64,000 nt of DNA from Desulfuromonas sp964536375 (GCA_964536375.1 CAZHXF010000012.1:1-64000), one strand, 5' to 3'; counted from the first letter of the stretch, positions 8,936-18,325 are shown. Made by a program: numbers and translations. The notes: generated by a model from the letters alone, not told the origin.

Positions 8936-10724
8936 TATCCCCCAGCGAACGTGCCATCAGCGCTTTATTGTAGGCCGATACCATATCGCGCCGCGATATT
9001 ATCCCGATCAGTTTTTGATGGTTATCGCGGGAAATAACCGGCAACTGTTCAATGTTGCGATAGCCAATTGTCTGCATAGCGCGGTCGAGGTTTTCATCGG
9101 CAAAAATCGTGGTTACCTCAGTCGTCGCCAGCTCTTTAATGACGATCAAATCCATCAGATCCTTCTCAAAAACAACGCCGAGAAAATCCTGAATAGAGAT
9201 GATACCGGTCAACTCCCCCTGACTGTTGACGATGGGGAAGTTAGAATGTTTGGTACTGGAAAGGAACTTGGTAAACTGGCGCAAGGTCATGCTCTCGGGC
9301 ACAGTTTCCAGCTTGGTAACCATGACATCGCGCACGTACAGCGATTTCATGATGTTGCGCTCTTTACCGGCTTCAAGATCAATTCCGGCCTTGGCTAGCT
9401 CTACCGTATCCAGACTCTCCTTCTTATAGTGGCGACTTATAGAGGTTCCGATTACACAGGCCAGCATTATCGGCACAATTACCTGATATGAAGCGGTCAT
9501 CTCAAACAGCAAGAATATAGCAGTCATCGGCGCGTGGGTAGCCGCTGATAAAAACGCCCCCATACCGATCAAAGCATAAGAACCAGGGGCAATAGCCATG
9601 GTGGGAAAGAGCAGTTGCGCCAGATGACCAAACGCTCCGCCGATAACTGCACCAATATACAGCACCGGGGCAAACAACCCCCCTGGCAGACCTGATCCCA
9701 AAGTTATGGAGGTAGCAACCGCCTTAAATACAATCAGCGCCAACAGCAGGTACAAGGAACCGCCGCCATTCAAGAAGGTATTAATAAACTCGTAGCCATT
9801 ACCAAACACCTGAGGTAAACCCACGCCGATAAGACCTACCAGAAAGGCACCAATGATTGGTTTCAGCGCCGGAGACAGCTTTATTTTGTCAAACATCTCC
9901 TTAATGCGAAAATGGACATCAATAAAGCTGGCAGCAAAAACGCCAACTACAGCACCAAGCACTACGTAAAGCAATAGCTCCCAAGTTGATCCCATTATAT
10001 ACGGAGGGATATGGAAAGCGATCTCATTGCCTAATAGGGCGCGCGACACGACAGTACTCATGCCACTGGCGATAACAATTGAGGTAAAACTGGAGATTTC
10101 AAAAGCCGAGAGCAGCACAATCTCCTGGGCAAAAAACACCCCAGCAATCGGCGCATTAAAGGTTGCCGCCACCCCGCCGGAAACGCCGCAAGCAACCAGC
10201 ACTTTCAAGCGATTGCCACTGACCTTAAACCCCTGACCAAATTGACTGCCAACCGCACCACCAATTTGGGCAATAGGTCCTTCCTGCCCAGCACTACCAC
10301 CGGTTCCCAGAGTAATAGCACTGGCCAGCCCACGGGTAATGATAGTACGCCCAGGAATTTTTGCCCCACGCAGATTCACCTTTACCAGAAATGCTGGAAA
10401 ACCAAATTTAAGATCTTTGGCGAACCACAACCAGAATGGGATCATCAATAAACTGCCCGCCAGAGGAAACAGAATCACCCAAAACCGGGCACTACTCCAG
10501 TGATCCATTGATATGTGGAAATATTCCACCCCCTGCTCGACGATTAACCAGTGGAAAAAATCGATGCTTTTGCGAAAAGCATAGTTACACAAACCGGACA
10601 ACAGCCCGATGGCAACTGCGAGGATAGCCATGAAGGTAGTTTCACTGACGCGAAAGCGACCAGAGATAGAAAGATTTTTTTGCCGCAGCCAGTCAAAAAA
10701 ACGGCTCTTATTGGACTGGTCCAT
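8925..10724 (-). CDS. clcA: CLC-family chloride channel/transporter with two CBS domains
   Basis: A 599-residue inner-membrane CLC protein. About 430 residues form the membrane part, with the external gating-glutamate motif GQEGP (E148), FNAPIAG (189-195) and the anion-site motif SGLPGGLFAP. Two cytoplasmic CBS domains follow (starting near YVRDVMVTKLETVPE and ATTEVTTIFADENLD), which in relatives sense adenine nucleotides. The residue at the position of the internal proton glutamate (E. coli E203) is Ile202, as judged from the FNAP alignment. So H+ coupling is doubtful and channel-like behaviour is possible. It lies just upstream of the helicase gene, with an 11-base overlap. Confidence 0.88.
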   Translation of the reverse strand: MDQSNKSRFFDWLRQKNLSISGRFRVSETTFMAILAVAIGLLSGLCNYAFRKSIDFFHWLIVEQGVEYFHISMDHWSSARFWVILFPLAGSLLMIPFWLWFAKDLKFGFPAFLVKVNLRGAKIPGRTIITRGLASAITLGTGGSAGQEGPIAQIGGAVGSQFGQGFKVSGNRLKVLVACGVSGGVAATFNAPIAGVFFAQEIVLLSAFEISSFTSIVIASGMSTVVSRALLGNEIAFHIPPYIMGSTWELLLYVVLGAVVGVFAASFIDVHFRIKEMFDKIKLSPALKPIIGAFLVGLIGVGLPQVFGNGYEFINTFLNGGGSLYLLLALIVFKAVATSITLGSGLPGGLFAPVLYIGAVIGGAFGHLAQLLFPTMAIAPGSYALIGMGAFLSAATHAPMTAIFLLFEMTASYQVIVPIMLACVIGTSISRHYKKESLDTVELAKAGIDLEAGKERNIMKSLYVRDVMVTKLETVPESMTLRQFTKFLSSTKHSNFPIVNSQGELTGIISIQDFLGVVFEKDLMDLIVIKELATTEVTTIFADENLDRAMQTIGYRNIEQLPVISRDNHQKLIGIISRRDMVSAYNKALMARSLGDNDE

Positions 10725-11002
10725 AGATTTACTCTAGTTGAATGGGGAAAAGTTGGCGAAAATAGGCGGTAATTTTACTGGTTCACTACCATGGTGTAAA
10801 GCACTAACTTCGTCGAAGAATTTACATAAAGATAAAGTCTATCTCAGTTATAAACATTGAGCTGCCGAATAACACTAAAGTAACGCTCTTACTGTTATTT
10901 CTTCTTGGATGTCGATTGGCAGGATAACGTTTTAACGCGTCAGACTAGTGGGGATGTCTTGTCAATCATATAACCTTGAGCATAATCAATACCGTTATAA
11001 AA

Positions 11003-11923
11003 TTAACCACTTATAAATTTAATAACCTGACCTATAAGGACGTTGGGATCAAATTTAGCAATAAAGGCGTTTGCTCCAGCCTCTCGAGCTTTGATTTCAT
11101 TTGTAGGATTACTCATAGAGCTATGCAGAATGATAGGAATATCTTGGAATACAGCAACAGTACGCAGAGAGCGGATAAAAGTAAATCCATCCATACCGGG
11201 CATTTCAATATCGGATATAATAAGGTCAACAGGGGATAAATTGACCATGCTTGATGGCTGCTGCATAGTTTTTAGTGCGTTAACGGCTGAATCAAATTCG
11301 GTGATCTTCATACCAAGGTCTGCCAACGTAGTCTTCATCATGTTCAATGCCGCACTGGAATCATCCACCAGAATAACATGCTTTCCTTGACACTGCACTC
11401 TTGCCGTTTCTACTAGTTGAGCTTCTACCTCTTTTGCAATGCCAATAATATCGGCAAGAATCCCCTCAATATCCAGCAACATGATCATCTCTTCGTGATC
11501 ATCATAGGCTATTGCGACCAATGATGGCGAGTTGAAACCTTCTGGTTTCTTTATGCTTTCCCAACTTCTGGTAAGCAACACTTCTGGGGCAGAAACGAGA
11601 AACGCATTAAGCTGTTTGTTGTATTCACATATTACCAGATAGCCAACCCCATCTTTTAAATCGACCGGCGCCATATCAATGGCTTGAGAAAGGTCAATAA
11701 CACTTATAGCCTTACCACGAAAATCTACGATCCCCTTTACCGCTGGATGAGAGTGTGGAATGCGGTCAATGCGGGAGGGACTCTCGACAATCTCAATAAT
11801 TTTAAACACATTAATGCCATACATCTGCCCATCAGTCAGACGAAAAGTAAGCATCTCCATGTGATTGGAACTGGACAAGGAGCTACGAGTTATGGCCTCT
11901 TGAATCGTTGTATCCGCTTTCAT
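11003..11923 (-). CDS. cheV: CheV: CheW domain fused to a response-regulator receiver
   Basis: A coupling protein joining receptors to CheA and open to phosphorylation. Residues about 20-160 are a CheW-like domain (MLTFRLTDGQMYGINVFKIIEIVE, VKGIVDFRGKAISVIDLSQAI). Residues about 175-306 form a receiver with acidic pocket VDDSS, phospho-acceptor Asp in ISDIEMPGMDGFTF, the switch Ser in LHSSMS, and a Lys in the final loop (FIAKFD). Start chosen at the ATG at 11923 because AGGTG lies six bases ahead; an in-frame GTG lies nine bases upstream at 11932. It is the last gene of the chemotaxis cluster, 124 bases after cheB. Confidence 0.9.
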   Translation of the reverse strand: MKADTTIQEAITRSSLSSSNHMEMLTFRLTDGQMYGINVFKIIEIVESPSRIDRIPHSHPAVKGIVDFRGKAISVIDLSQAIDMAPVDLKDGVGYLVICEYNKQLNAFLVSAPEVLLTRSWESIKKPEGFNSPSLVAIAYDDHEEMIMLLDIEGILADIIGIAKEVEAQLVETARVQCQGKHVILVDDSSAALNMMKTTLADLGMKITEFDSAVNALKTMQQPSSMVNLSPVDLIISDIEMPGMDGFTFIRSLRTVAVFQDIPIILHSSMSNPTNEIKAREAGANAFIAKFDPNVLIGQVIKFISG

Positions 11924-12047
11924 ATATGACACCTACTCTCGATAATGCAAAGAACGGTTAACATCAAAGAATACAAATAGCTAAACACTTAACTTTCAGG
12001 AAAAAGGTTTAAACTCTGTCTTGTCCATCAGTTGACTTAATAATAAA

Positions 12048-13109
12048 TTAGCGACACAACGCACAGACCTTAACCGTAATTTTGTCCAGCGGCAGAACAT
12101 GATCAACACCACCTGTCTTAATCGCTTCGTTTGGCATGCCGAAAACCACACAGGTTTCCTCATTTTGGGCAATATTGACAGATCCGGCATCTTTCATCTC
12201 TAGCATCCCTTTGGCACCGTCATCACCCATACCGGTAAGAATTACGCCAATTACGTTTTTCCCTCCATAACGTGCCGCACTGCGAAATAGCACATCAACT
12301 GAAGGTCTATGACGAGAGACCAGGGGACCATCTTTCACTTCCACATAATAACGTGCGCCGCTACGCTTTAGAAGCATGTGTTTATTGCCCGGAGCGATAA
12401 GGATGCGCCCACGCACTACGGTATCATTATTCTCAGCTTCCTTTACACTCATCTGGCACAAAGAATCCAAACGTTGGGCAAAACCTTTAGTGAAATTTTC
12501 CGGCATATGTTGCACTACCACTATCCCAGGTGCATCCATAGGAAACTGCTCAAGCACAATGCGTAATGCTTCAGTCCCCCCAGTAGACGCTCCAATAGCA
12601 ATTATTTTTTCCGTAGTACGCACCATAGCTTCTGAACGCGGTTTTGCCAGCACAGCATCTGCTGTTAATTTTGGCTGAATTTTTCGCGCTGGGGTTATCT
12701 GGCGCGGTCGAGCTTGTGCGGCAGCTTTCACTACATCGCAAATCCGCACCTGTGCTTCCTCAATAAACTTGCGCGTTCCCAATGTTGGCTTTTGAATGAT
12801 TTCTATAGCTCCATACTCCAGCGCCTTCATCAGGGTTTCTGAACCTGTTTCAACTAGGCTGGAACACATTACTACTGGAATCGGGTGCTGACTCATAATC
12901 TTCTGCAAAAAAGTCAAACCATCCATGCGTGGCATCTCAACATCGAGAGTAATAACATCGGGAATTTGCTCTTTAAGACGTTCTGCGGCAACAAAAGGAT
13001 CACTAGCTGTAGCAATCACCTCAATTTGTGGGTCTGATTCCAACACCGCCTGCAAAGCTTGGCGTACCACCGCAGAATCATCAACGATCAACACTTTGAC
13101 CTTAGCCAT
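12048..13109 (-). CDS. cheB: Chemotaxis response regulator protein-glutamate methylesterase CheB
   Basis: A 353-residue cytoplasmic enzyme that removes methyl groups from receptor glutamates and deamidates glutamines. The N-terminal receiver (VLIVDDSAVVRQAL; phospho-acceptor in ITLDVEMPRMDGLTFL) controls the C-terminal methylesterase. The catalytic triad is visible as Ser in IGASTGGTEAL, His in VVQHMPENF and Asp in LTGMGDDGAKG. It follows cheD by 16 bases in the run cheR-cheD-cheB, which sets receptor methylation for adaptation. Confidence 0.97.
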   Translation of the reverse strand: MAKVKVLIVDDSAVVRQALQAVLESDPQIEVIATASDPFVAAERLKEQIPDVITLDVEMPRMDGLTFLQKIMSQHPIPVVMCSSLVETGSETLMKALEYGAIEIIQKPTLGTRKFIEEAQVRICDVVKAAAQARPRQITPARKIQPKLTADAVLAKPRSEAMVRTTEKIIAIGASTGGTEALRIVLEQFPMDAPGIVVVQHMPENFTKGFAQRLDSLCQMSVKEAENNDTVVRGRILIAPGNKHMLLKRSGARYYVEVKDGPLVSRHRPSVDVLFRSAARYGGKNVIGVILTGMGDDGAKGMLEMKDAGSVNIAQNEETCVVFGMPNEAIKTGGVDHVLPLDKITVKVCALCR

Positions 13110-13125
13110 CGCCCCCCCCCTAAGT

Positions 13126-13617
13126 CTACCTATCTAATTGCAAACGTGCATCCACTACTGCACGATTTACTTGTTTGACAAAAATACGACCGCTAGCGCT
13201 AAAAAAAACAACTTTGCGCCCATATATTCCGCCGACATCTCGATTCTCAAGCTCTAATCCATGCCGACTTAACTGTTGGTAGACCATCCTAATATTTTGT
13301 TCTCCAATAGCATACTTTGTCGGTAGCGCAGCAGCATCGCTGTTAAACATGTTGGCTCCACCAAACAATTTGGTAACTACTGTAGCCATCACCACTTGAT
13401 GCTGACGCATAAGTTCCACCATCCGGCATATTGCGTCATCCACAAATTTGTAATCCGCATAATTACCACTAGGTAGCATAGCATGGCACAGCGCTCCTAT
13501 CTGTCGAACTGGACAATACAAAGAAACAGCCACACAGGAACCAAGAACGGTTTCGATGCGACAAGGTTCAGCGGCAAAGTACAATTCCCCCGGTTTTAAA
13601 TAGACCTTAGGAAGCAT
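13126..13617 (-). CDS. cheD: Chemoreceptor glutamine deamidase CheD
   Basis: A 163-residue enzyme that converts receptor glutamines to glutamates so they can be methylated. The catalytic Cys is in TVLGSCVAVSLY (about residue 28) and the His in GALCHAMLPSGN. Length and spacing match the family. Only two bases separate it from cheR upstream, and cheB follows. Its presence suggests Bacillus/Thermotoga-like adaptation, where CheD can also be a partner of CheC; no cheC was seen here. Confidence 0.95.
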   Translation of the reverse strand: MLPKVYLKPGELYFAAEPCRIETVLGSCVAVSLYCPVRQIGALCHAMLPSGNYADYKFVDDAICRMVELMRQHQVVMATVVTKLFGGANMFNSDAAALPTKYAIGEQNIRMVYQQLSRHGLELENRDVGGIYGRKVVFFSASGRIFVKQVNRAVVDARLQLDR

Positions 13618-13619
13618 TA

Positions 13620-14456
13620 TTATCGCCCGCTGTGCCTATACACTGTCGGGGCAATTTGTCTTAGTGGTACTTGATAACCACTTAATGACTCCGAGTGCCC
13701 TAAAAATAAATTCCCGTTCGGTTGTAAATGCTGACAAAATTTGACCATCAATTGCTCCTGAGTTTGCTTATCAAAATATATAATGACATTACGACAAAAA
13801 ATAACGTCCATCTTGTAAGGTAGGGCAAAAGTGGGGTCCATAAAATTCAGCCGACCAAAACGCACTTTACTGCGTAACTGGGGAACGATACGTACCAATG
13901 GGTTAGTTTGATCTTTATTGCGGAGTAAATATTTTTTACGTATATCTGCCGGTACAGGTTTAACGCGGTCACTGTGATAAATCGCTTTTTTGGCTTGATC
14001 TAAAACTCGCGTTGATATATCGGTGGCGATAATTTCATAATCAAAATGAGATATCGAATTTTTTTCGGCGAAAGCACTCAAGACCATCGCCATGGTGTAC
14101 GGTTCTTCGCCACTGGAGCAACCAGCACTCCAGATACGCAGTGGTCGCCTAAGTTCCTGCGTCTTTTGCCAAATAGGAATTATTTCGTTGGTAAGATAAT
14201 CGAAATGAGATGATTCCCTATAGAAATCAGTCTTATTGGTAGTTATAGCATCAAAGAGGTGTACCTGCTCAAGCTGTTCGCCCTCACAACTAAAGATATA
14301 ATCGCAATAATCGTTTACCGAAGTTATGTGTAAAGCACGCATTCTTTTGGATAGACGTCCGAGCAGCATAGTTTGCTTTGATTCGGTTAAGCGGATACCT
14401 AAATGATCATAGATATAGGCACTTAGGCGCTTGAAATCAGCTGACTCAATCTGCAT
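13620..14456 (-). CDS. cheR: Chemotaxis protein methyltransferase CheR
   Basis: A 278-residue S-adenosylmethionine-dependent methyltransferase acting on receptor glutamates. The N-terminal all-helical CheR domain (FKRLSAYIYDHLGIRLTESK) is followed by the catalytic domain with FYRESSHFDYL, the SAM-binding WSAGCSSGEEPYTMAM, IIATDIS, and FCRNVIIYFD. All expected parts are present, in contrast to the second CheR-like gene at 17162-17764. It is transcribed just ahead of cheD. Confidence 0.96.
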   Translation of the reverse strand: MQIESADFKRLSAYIYDHLGIRLTESKQTMLLGRLSKRMRALHITSVNDYCDYIFSCEGEQLEQVHLFDAITTNKTDFYRESSHFDYLTNEIIPIWQKTQELRRPLRIWSAGCSSGEEPYTMAMVLSAFAEKNSISHFDYEIIATDISTRVLDQAKKAIYHSDRVKPVPADIRKKYLLRNKDQTNPLVRIVPQLRSKVRFGRLNFMDPTFALPYKMDVIFCRNVIIYFDKQTQEQLMVKFCQHLQPNGNLFLGHSESLSGYQVPLRQIAPTVYRHSGR

Positions 14457-14528
14457 TTTGAACCTCCATCACATTAGTCTGTATCAGTGAATCGTCGTAG
14501 ATTCAGTGCTGCAGGTTTAGGTTAACGC

Positions 14529-14560
14529 ATTTGTGGCAGTTCCGAAGAACTGCCACAAAT
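14529..14560 (-). terminator. 14-bp perfect hairpin with UUCG tetraloop between MCP and cheR
   Basis: ATTTGTGGCAGTTC (14529-14542) and its exact complement (14547-14560) enclose four bases. In the minus-strand transcript the loop reads TTCG closed by C-G, one of the most stable RNA tetraloops. No T run follows, so it may act as an mRNA-stabilising or processing element that sets MCP versus cheRDB expression rather than as a full terminator. Confidence 0.5.
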
Positions 14561-14586
14561 TTAATCCTAACAACTTTATAACTTAA

Positions 14587-16483
14587 TCAATACTCTTTAA
14601 AATCATCATCCAGTTTATCTTTACCAGCTGCCATGTCCAGCAGCATACCACTAACAGCTGGTGCCTTCTTCGCCTGAGCAGGAGCCGCTACGGGTAACGC
14701 TTTAGGTTTTACGTCTTTACGTTTTTGCATCTGTTGCGCAGCATCTACTTTGAAAAATGAGATAGTGTCCTGTAACTGTTCAGCTTGACTGCTAAGCTCT
14801 TCAGAGGTAGACGCCATCTGTTCGGAAGCGCTAGCGTTTTGCTGAATAACTTGATCAAGCTGTTGAATTGCCTGATTGACCTGTTCCGCACCAGTATCTT
14901 GTTCCTTACTGGCAGCAGCAATTTCCTGAACTAGCTCGGAAGTACGCTGAATATCTGGCACCATTTTCGTTAACATTTCACCGGCGCGTTCGGCCACCTC
15001 GACACTGCTGGAGGATAGAGCGCCTATTTCAGCGGCAGCGCTTTGACTGCGCTCGGCTAATTTACGCACTTCGGAGGCTACCACGGCAAAACCTTTGCCG
15101 TGTTCTCCGGCTCGGGCTGCTTCGATTGCAGCATTGAGAGCAAGCAGATTGGTTTGGCGAGCGATCTCTTCGATAACGCCAATTTTACCAGCAATCTCCT
15201 TCATCGCTCTAACCGTTTCCTCGACTGCAGCTCCGCCCCCCTGTGCATCTTCAGACGATTTAACAGCGATTTTCTCGGTCTGCATGGCATTGTCAGCATT
15301 CTGACGAATATTAGCAGCCATCTGCTCCATGGCGGAGGAAGCTTCTTCGGCAGCAGCTGCCTGCTCGGTAGCACCTTGGGACATCTCTTCTGAAGCAGCC
15401 GACAGTTCCTGGCTTCCTGCTGCCACATTGTCAGAGGCGGATTTAACATCACCGACGATATCAGTTATGGCATTAACCATAACACCTAAAGACTGCATCA
15501 GCTCATCTTCAGCTGAACGCTGCTTCAATTCCACCATTAAGTTACCACCAGCAACCTCTTTAGCGGCATCAGTAATCCCATTAATCGCAGCAATCAAACC
15601 ATTGAGATTGTTTTTAATGTCATTGAAGTCACCATTATAATTCTCAGTGATCGCTGGCGGCATATCCCCTTTGGAGATACGATCTATATATTCAGCGGAG
15701 ATGTTTAGAGGACCGANNNNNNNNNNNNNNNNNNNNNNNNNNNNNNNNNNNNNNNNNNNNNNNNNNNNNNNNNNNNNNNNNNNNNNNNNNNNNNNNNNNN
15801 NNNNNNNNNNNNNNNNCGCCGTTGTGTTTGCTGGCATCGGCGCGGGTGGCCAAGTTGCCTGCGGTGGCTGCCTCGCTTAACCCTTGGGTATCTTCTAGCA
15901 GCGCACTAACTGCATCAATACAGCCGTTGAGATTGTTTTTGACTTCATTGAAGTCGCCGTTGTAGTCATCGGTGATCTTGGGAGGTATATCCCCTTTGGA
16001 GATACGATCTATATATTCAGCGGAGATGTTTAGAGGACCGATAATAGCATCCAAGGTGTCGTTGATGCCGCTGATCAGTTTGCCATAATCGCCGTTGTGT
16101 TTGCTGGCATCGGCGCGGGTGGCCAAGTTGCCTGCGGTGGCTGCTTTAGTAAGTTGCTCAGCATCAGTGATTACTGCCCCTACCCCCTGCCGCAACCCTT
16201 CTATTGCTTGGTTAATAGTAGCTTTTTTGCCCGGAAACTGCTCAACTTTAGCATCGAAGCGTCCCCCGCCAAACGCTACTAAACAGTCTACAACCTTGGA
16301 CATATCGTTTACTTGCGTTGCTGCCATAGCATTAATAAGTTTAGCTATCTCCTTAAAATCACCACTATATTTCCCTTCCACGATAGCAACATCAACATTG
16401 CCTAATTGATGTTGTTTGTTCATTTGCGATATTTCGTTTAATAAACTTTTTTGAGCTGCATCTGAACCAATAATCCATCCCAT
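14587..16483 (-). CDS. Soluble methyl-accepting chemotaxis protein with tandem HAMP-like repeats (assembly gap inside)
   Basis: A cytoplasmic chemoreceptor with no transmembrane segment. The N-terminal part carries HAMP-like modules containing SEYIDRISKGD-type and YNGDFN..KNNLNG segments (near-identical 91-residue repeats). Then comes a receptor signalling domain with the hairpin tip IEEIARQTNLLALNAAIEAA and HGKGFAVVASEVRKLAERS, and a Pro/Ala-rich linker ending in DDDFKEY. A 100-base N run at 15717-15816 splits it into two apparent frames. Filling the gap from the other repeat copy needs 48 bases and restores one frame of 614 codons plus stop. The start follows GGGAGGGAG. It lies between the MBL-fold gene and cheR. 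Confidence 0.85.
15662..16144 (-). repeat. Tandem 273-bp repeat units in the soluble MCP gene
   Basis: A 55-base block at 15662-15716 is identical to 15987-16041, and a second 55-base block at 15817-15871 is identical to 16090-16144. The two 16090/15817 copies are 273 bases apart (91 codons). This near-identity is the likely cause of the N run, and extra collapsed units cannot be excluded. Confidence 0.85.
15717..15816. other. Assembly gap (100 N)
   Basis: Exactly 100 N, a placeholder length. The flanks are repeat copies; by comparison with 16042-16089 the shortest true content is 48 bases, plus possibly whole 273-base units. Confidence 0.95.
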
Positions 16484-16564
16484 TGCTCTTATCTCCCTCC
16501 CTGTTGGTTAGTAAAAAAGCATACTCTGCATTAAAGAGTTCTTGTAAATCGATTTTCGATGGCT

Positions 16565-17149
16565 TCAATTATCAATGTTGCGTAGCGTCTCTTGAAGCAT
16601 TTTGCTTACACCAGCTGTAAGCGGAGCATCGTGCCCTGAATAAATTATGCGGATATCTTTTTTTGCCAATTCCCGCAGGGTCTCTATATACTCCGCTGCA
16701 TAACCTTGTCCTGCTATCCTAATTCGTAATTGAGTGTCCCCTGAAAAAAGAACTTTTCCGGCGGCATAATAAAAACACACAGAATCTGAAGAATGCCCAG
16801 GAGTATGAATAACATCAACATATCCATCGCCTACTTTAAGGACTTGACCATTCTTCAGCCTACCATCAACCCCTTTCATATCGGCGAAAGCTAAAACTTT
16901 CGCACCGTATTTTTGCTTGATAGCTAAAACTCCGGCAGCATGATCAGAATGATTATGAGTCAAAAGTATCTGCTCAACAGGTACTTTCCCAAATCCGGTG
17001 GAAAGTTGTTCTATTTCGTCAACAACAAACGCATTCCTTCCGGGATCAATCAACGTATTAACATCCTCAAGTCGATTCCAGTCTCCAAGAATTAAATAGG
17101 AGTTGCAGCTGTAAGCATCAGGTTCTTTGCCCAACTGGATTATTCTCAA
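16565..17149 (-). CDS. Metallo-beta-lactamase-fold hydrolase in the chemotaxis operon
   Basis: A 194-residue MBL-fold protein with the metal-binding motif THNHSDHAAG (about residues 64-73), HTPGHSSDSVCF, SGDTQL and a final YSGHDAPL, so all zinc ligands of a hydrolase or glyoxalase II-like enzyme are present. No substrate can be assigned. The start is a TTG at 17149 preceded by GAGG; the nearby ATG is out of frame and hits a stop at once. It is wedged between the CheR-like gene (12 bases upstream) and the soluble MCP gene, so a role in signalling is possible but unproven. Confidence 0.75.
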   Translation of the reverse strand: MRIIQLGKEPDAYSCNSYLILGDWNRLEDVNTLIDPGRNAFVVDEIEQLSTGFGKVPVEQILLTHNHSDHAAGVLAIKQKYGAKVLAFADMKGVDGRLKNGQVLKVGDGYVDVIHTPGHSSDSVCFYYAAGKVLFSGDTQLRIRIAGQGYAAEYIETLRELAKKDIRIIYSGHDAPLTAGVSKMLQETLRNIDN

Positions 17150-17161
17150 AACATTTTACCT

Positions 17162-17764
17162 CTAAATTTTTTTGTAAAGCTGGGCATCGTCAACCACCTG
17201 CTCAAAAAGATGTACAACCTCCTTCGGCAATTTCTGGGTATGTTCAGAGACAAAATACCCCCCCGGTGCCAACGCCGTATGAAACATTTTCATCACCTCA
17301 ACCCGTTGATCGTATTGAAGATGGAGCAACACATTTTTACACACAACCAAACTGTAGTCGCTGCCGATAGGTTTTAAGGTTGTAAGATCATGATATTGAA
17401 AAGTGACAATGTTACGTAATTGCTCAACAACTCGACACTGTCCCGATTTTTCTTCCGTTTCAAAATATTTACTAAATAACTCTTCAGGTATCCTCGCCAA
17501 CTCTTCTTTGGGATATACGGCTTCGGTAACTATATCTCCAAAGTTATTTTGGCAGTCATAATCTGTGGCATCAATATGCAGATTTTTAAAACCGAATTTA
17601 TTCATTTTTTCAGCAAACAATATGGCGACAGTATACGTTTCCTGGCCTAAAGCACTGCCGGCATCCCATATCTTTATTCTGCTCCGTCCAGTCACATAAG
17701 GAATAACGTGGTTTACCGTATGATCTAAGGTGTGCTGATCACGCATAAAAAAAGTAAAAGCCAT
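17162..17764 (-). CDS. CheR-like methyltransferase lacking the N-terminal CheR domain
   Basis: A 200-residue protein equal to the SAM-binding half of CheR. FFMRDQHTLDH corresponds to the CheR FFR motif, IKIWDAGSALGQETYTVA to WSAGCSTGEEPYS (the Cys and one Glu are changed), IDATDYD to the acidic SAM ribose site, and VCKNVLLHL to RNVLIYF. The all-helical N-terminal receptor-recognition domain is absent. AGGAGG lies 10 bases before the ATG. It may methylate a different target or act as a regulatory SAM sensor. It is expressed with cheW genes upstream and the MBL gene downstream. Confidence 0.7.
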   Translation of the reverse strand: MAFTFFMRDQHTLDHTVNHVIPYVTGRSRIKIWDAGSALGQETYTVAILFAEKMNKFGFKNLHIDATDYDCQNNFGDIVTEAVYPKEELARIPEELFSKYFETEEKSGQCRVVEQLRNIVTFQYHDLTTLKPIGSDYSLVVCKNVLLHLQYDQRVEVMKMFHTALAPGGYFVSEHTQKLPKEVVHLFEQVVDDAQLYKKI

Positions 17765-17815
17765 TATTGAAAAACCTCCTCAATTCAGCTAAAAACTATG
17801 ATGGCACATAGAATC

Positions 17816-18325
17816 TTAACCTACAGACATATCTTCCGATTGTTCTACTCTACTTTGCTCAACCTCAGCTATCTCTTCACTGGAAAATACTTTATCAATA
17901 TTCAACATCATTATAAAACGCTCATCATGTTTACCCATGCCATGCAGAAATTCGCTGTTCATACGCGATCCCATGCGTGGAGGCGGTTCAACCTGAGACT
18001 CCTCAATATCGAGCACCTCTTGCACGGAATCTACCAAGGCACCGACCACGCTGGTTTCATTATCAATTTGCACCTCAACGATTATGATACAGGTATCGAC
18101 CGTATCATCAACGGTGGCTAACCCAAATTTGCTGCGCATATCGATGACAGGCACTACACTACCGCGCAGGTTGATTACACCACGCATATACATTGGCATC
18201 TGCGGCACGCAAGTCACCTCGGTAAAATCTAGAATCTCGCGCACCTTGCTAACTTCGATGGCAAAAACCTCACCATCAAGGTCAAAAGTTAAATATTGAC
18301 TCTTTTTTTCCTGAGCAGTAGACAT
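17816..18325 (-). CDS. cheW: Chemotaxis coupling protein CheW (copy 1)
   Basis: A 169-residue CheW-domain protein linking receptors to CheA in the signalling array. Typical segments are YLTFDLDGEVFAIEVSKVREIL, MYMRGVINLRGSVVPVIDMRSKFGL and IGALVDSVQEVL-like VVGALVDSVQEVLDI. It is closely similar to the next CheW gene upstream (18405-18890), indicating local duplication; two CheW can serve two receptor types, here the membrane and the soluble MCP. Confidence 0.94.
   Translation of the reverse strand: MSTAQEKKSQYLTFDLDGEVFAIEVSKVREILDFTEVTCVPQMPMYMRGVINLRGSVVPVIDMRSKFGLATVDDTVDTCIIIVEVQIDNETSVVGALVDSVQEVLDIEESQVEPPPRMGSRMNSEFLHGMGKHDERFIMMLNIDKVFSSEEIAEVEQSRVEQSEDMSVG

Noticed and set aside
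15692..15837. Frameshift or pseudogene in the soluble MCP
   Set aside because: Explained by the N placeholder length; the repeat-based fill of 48 bases restores a single frame.
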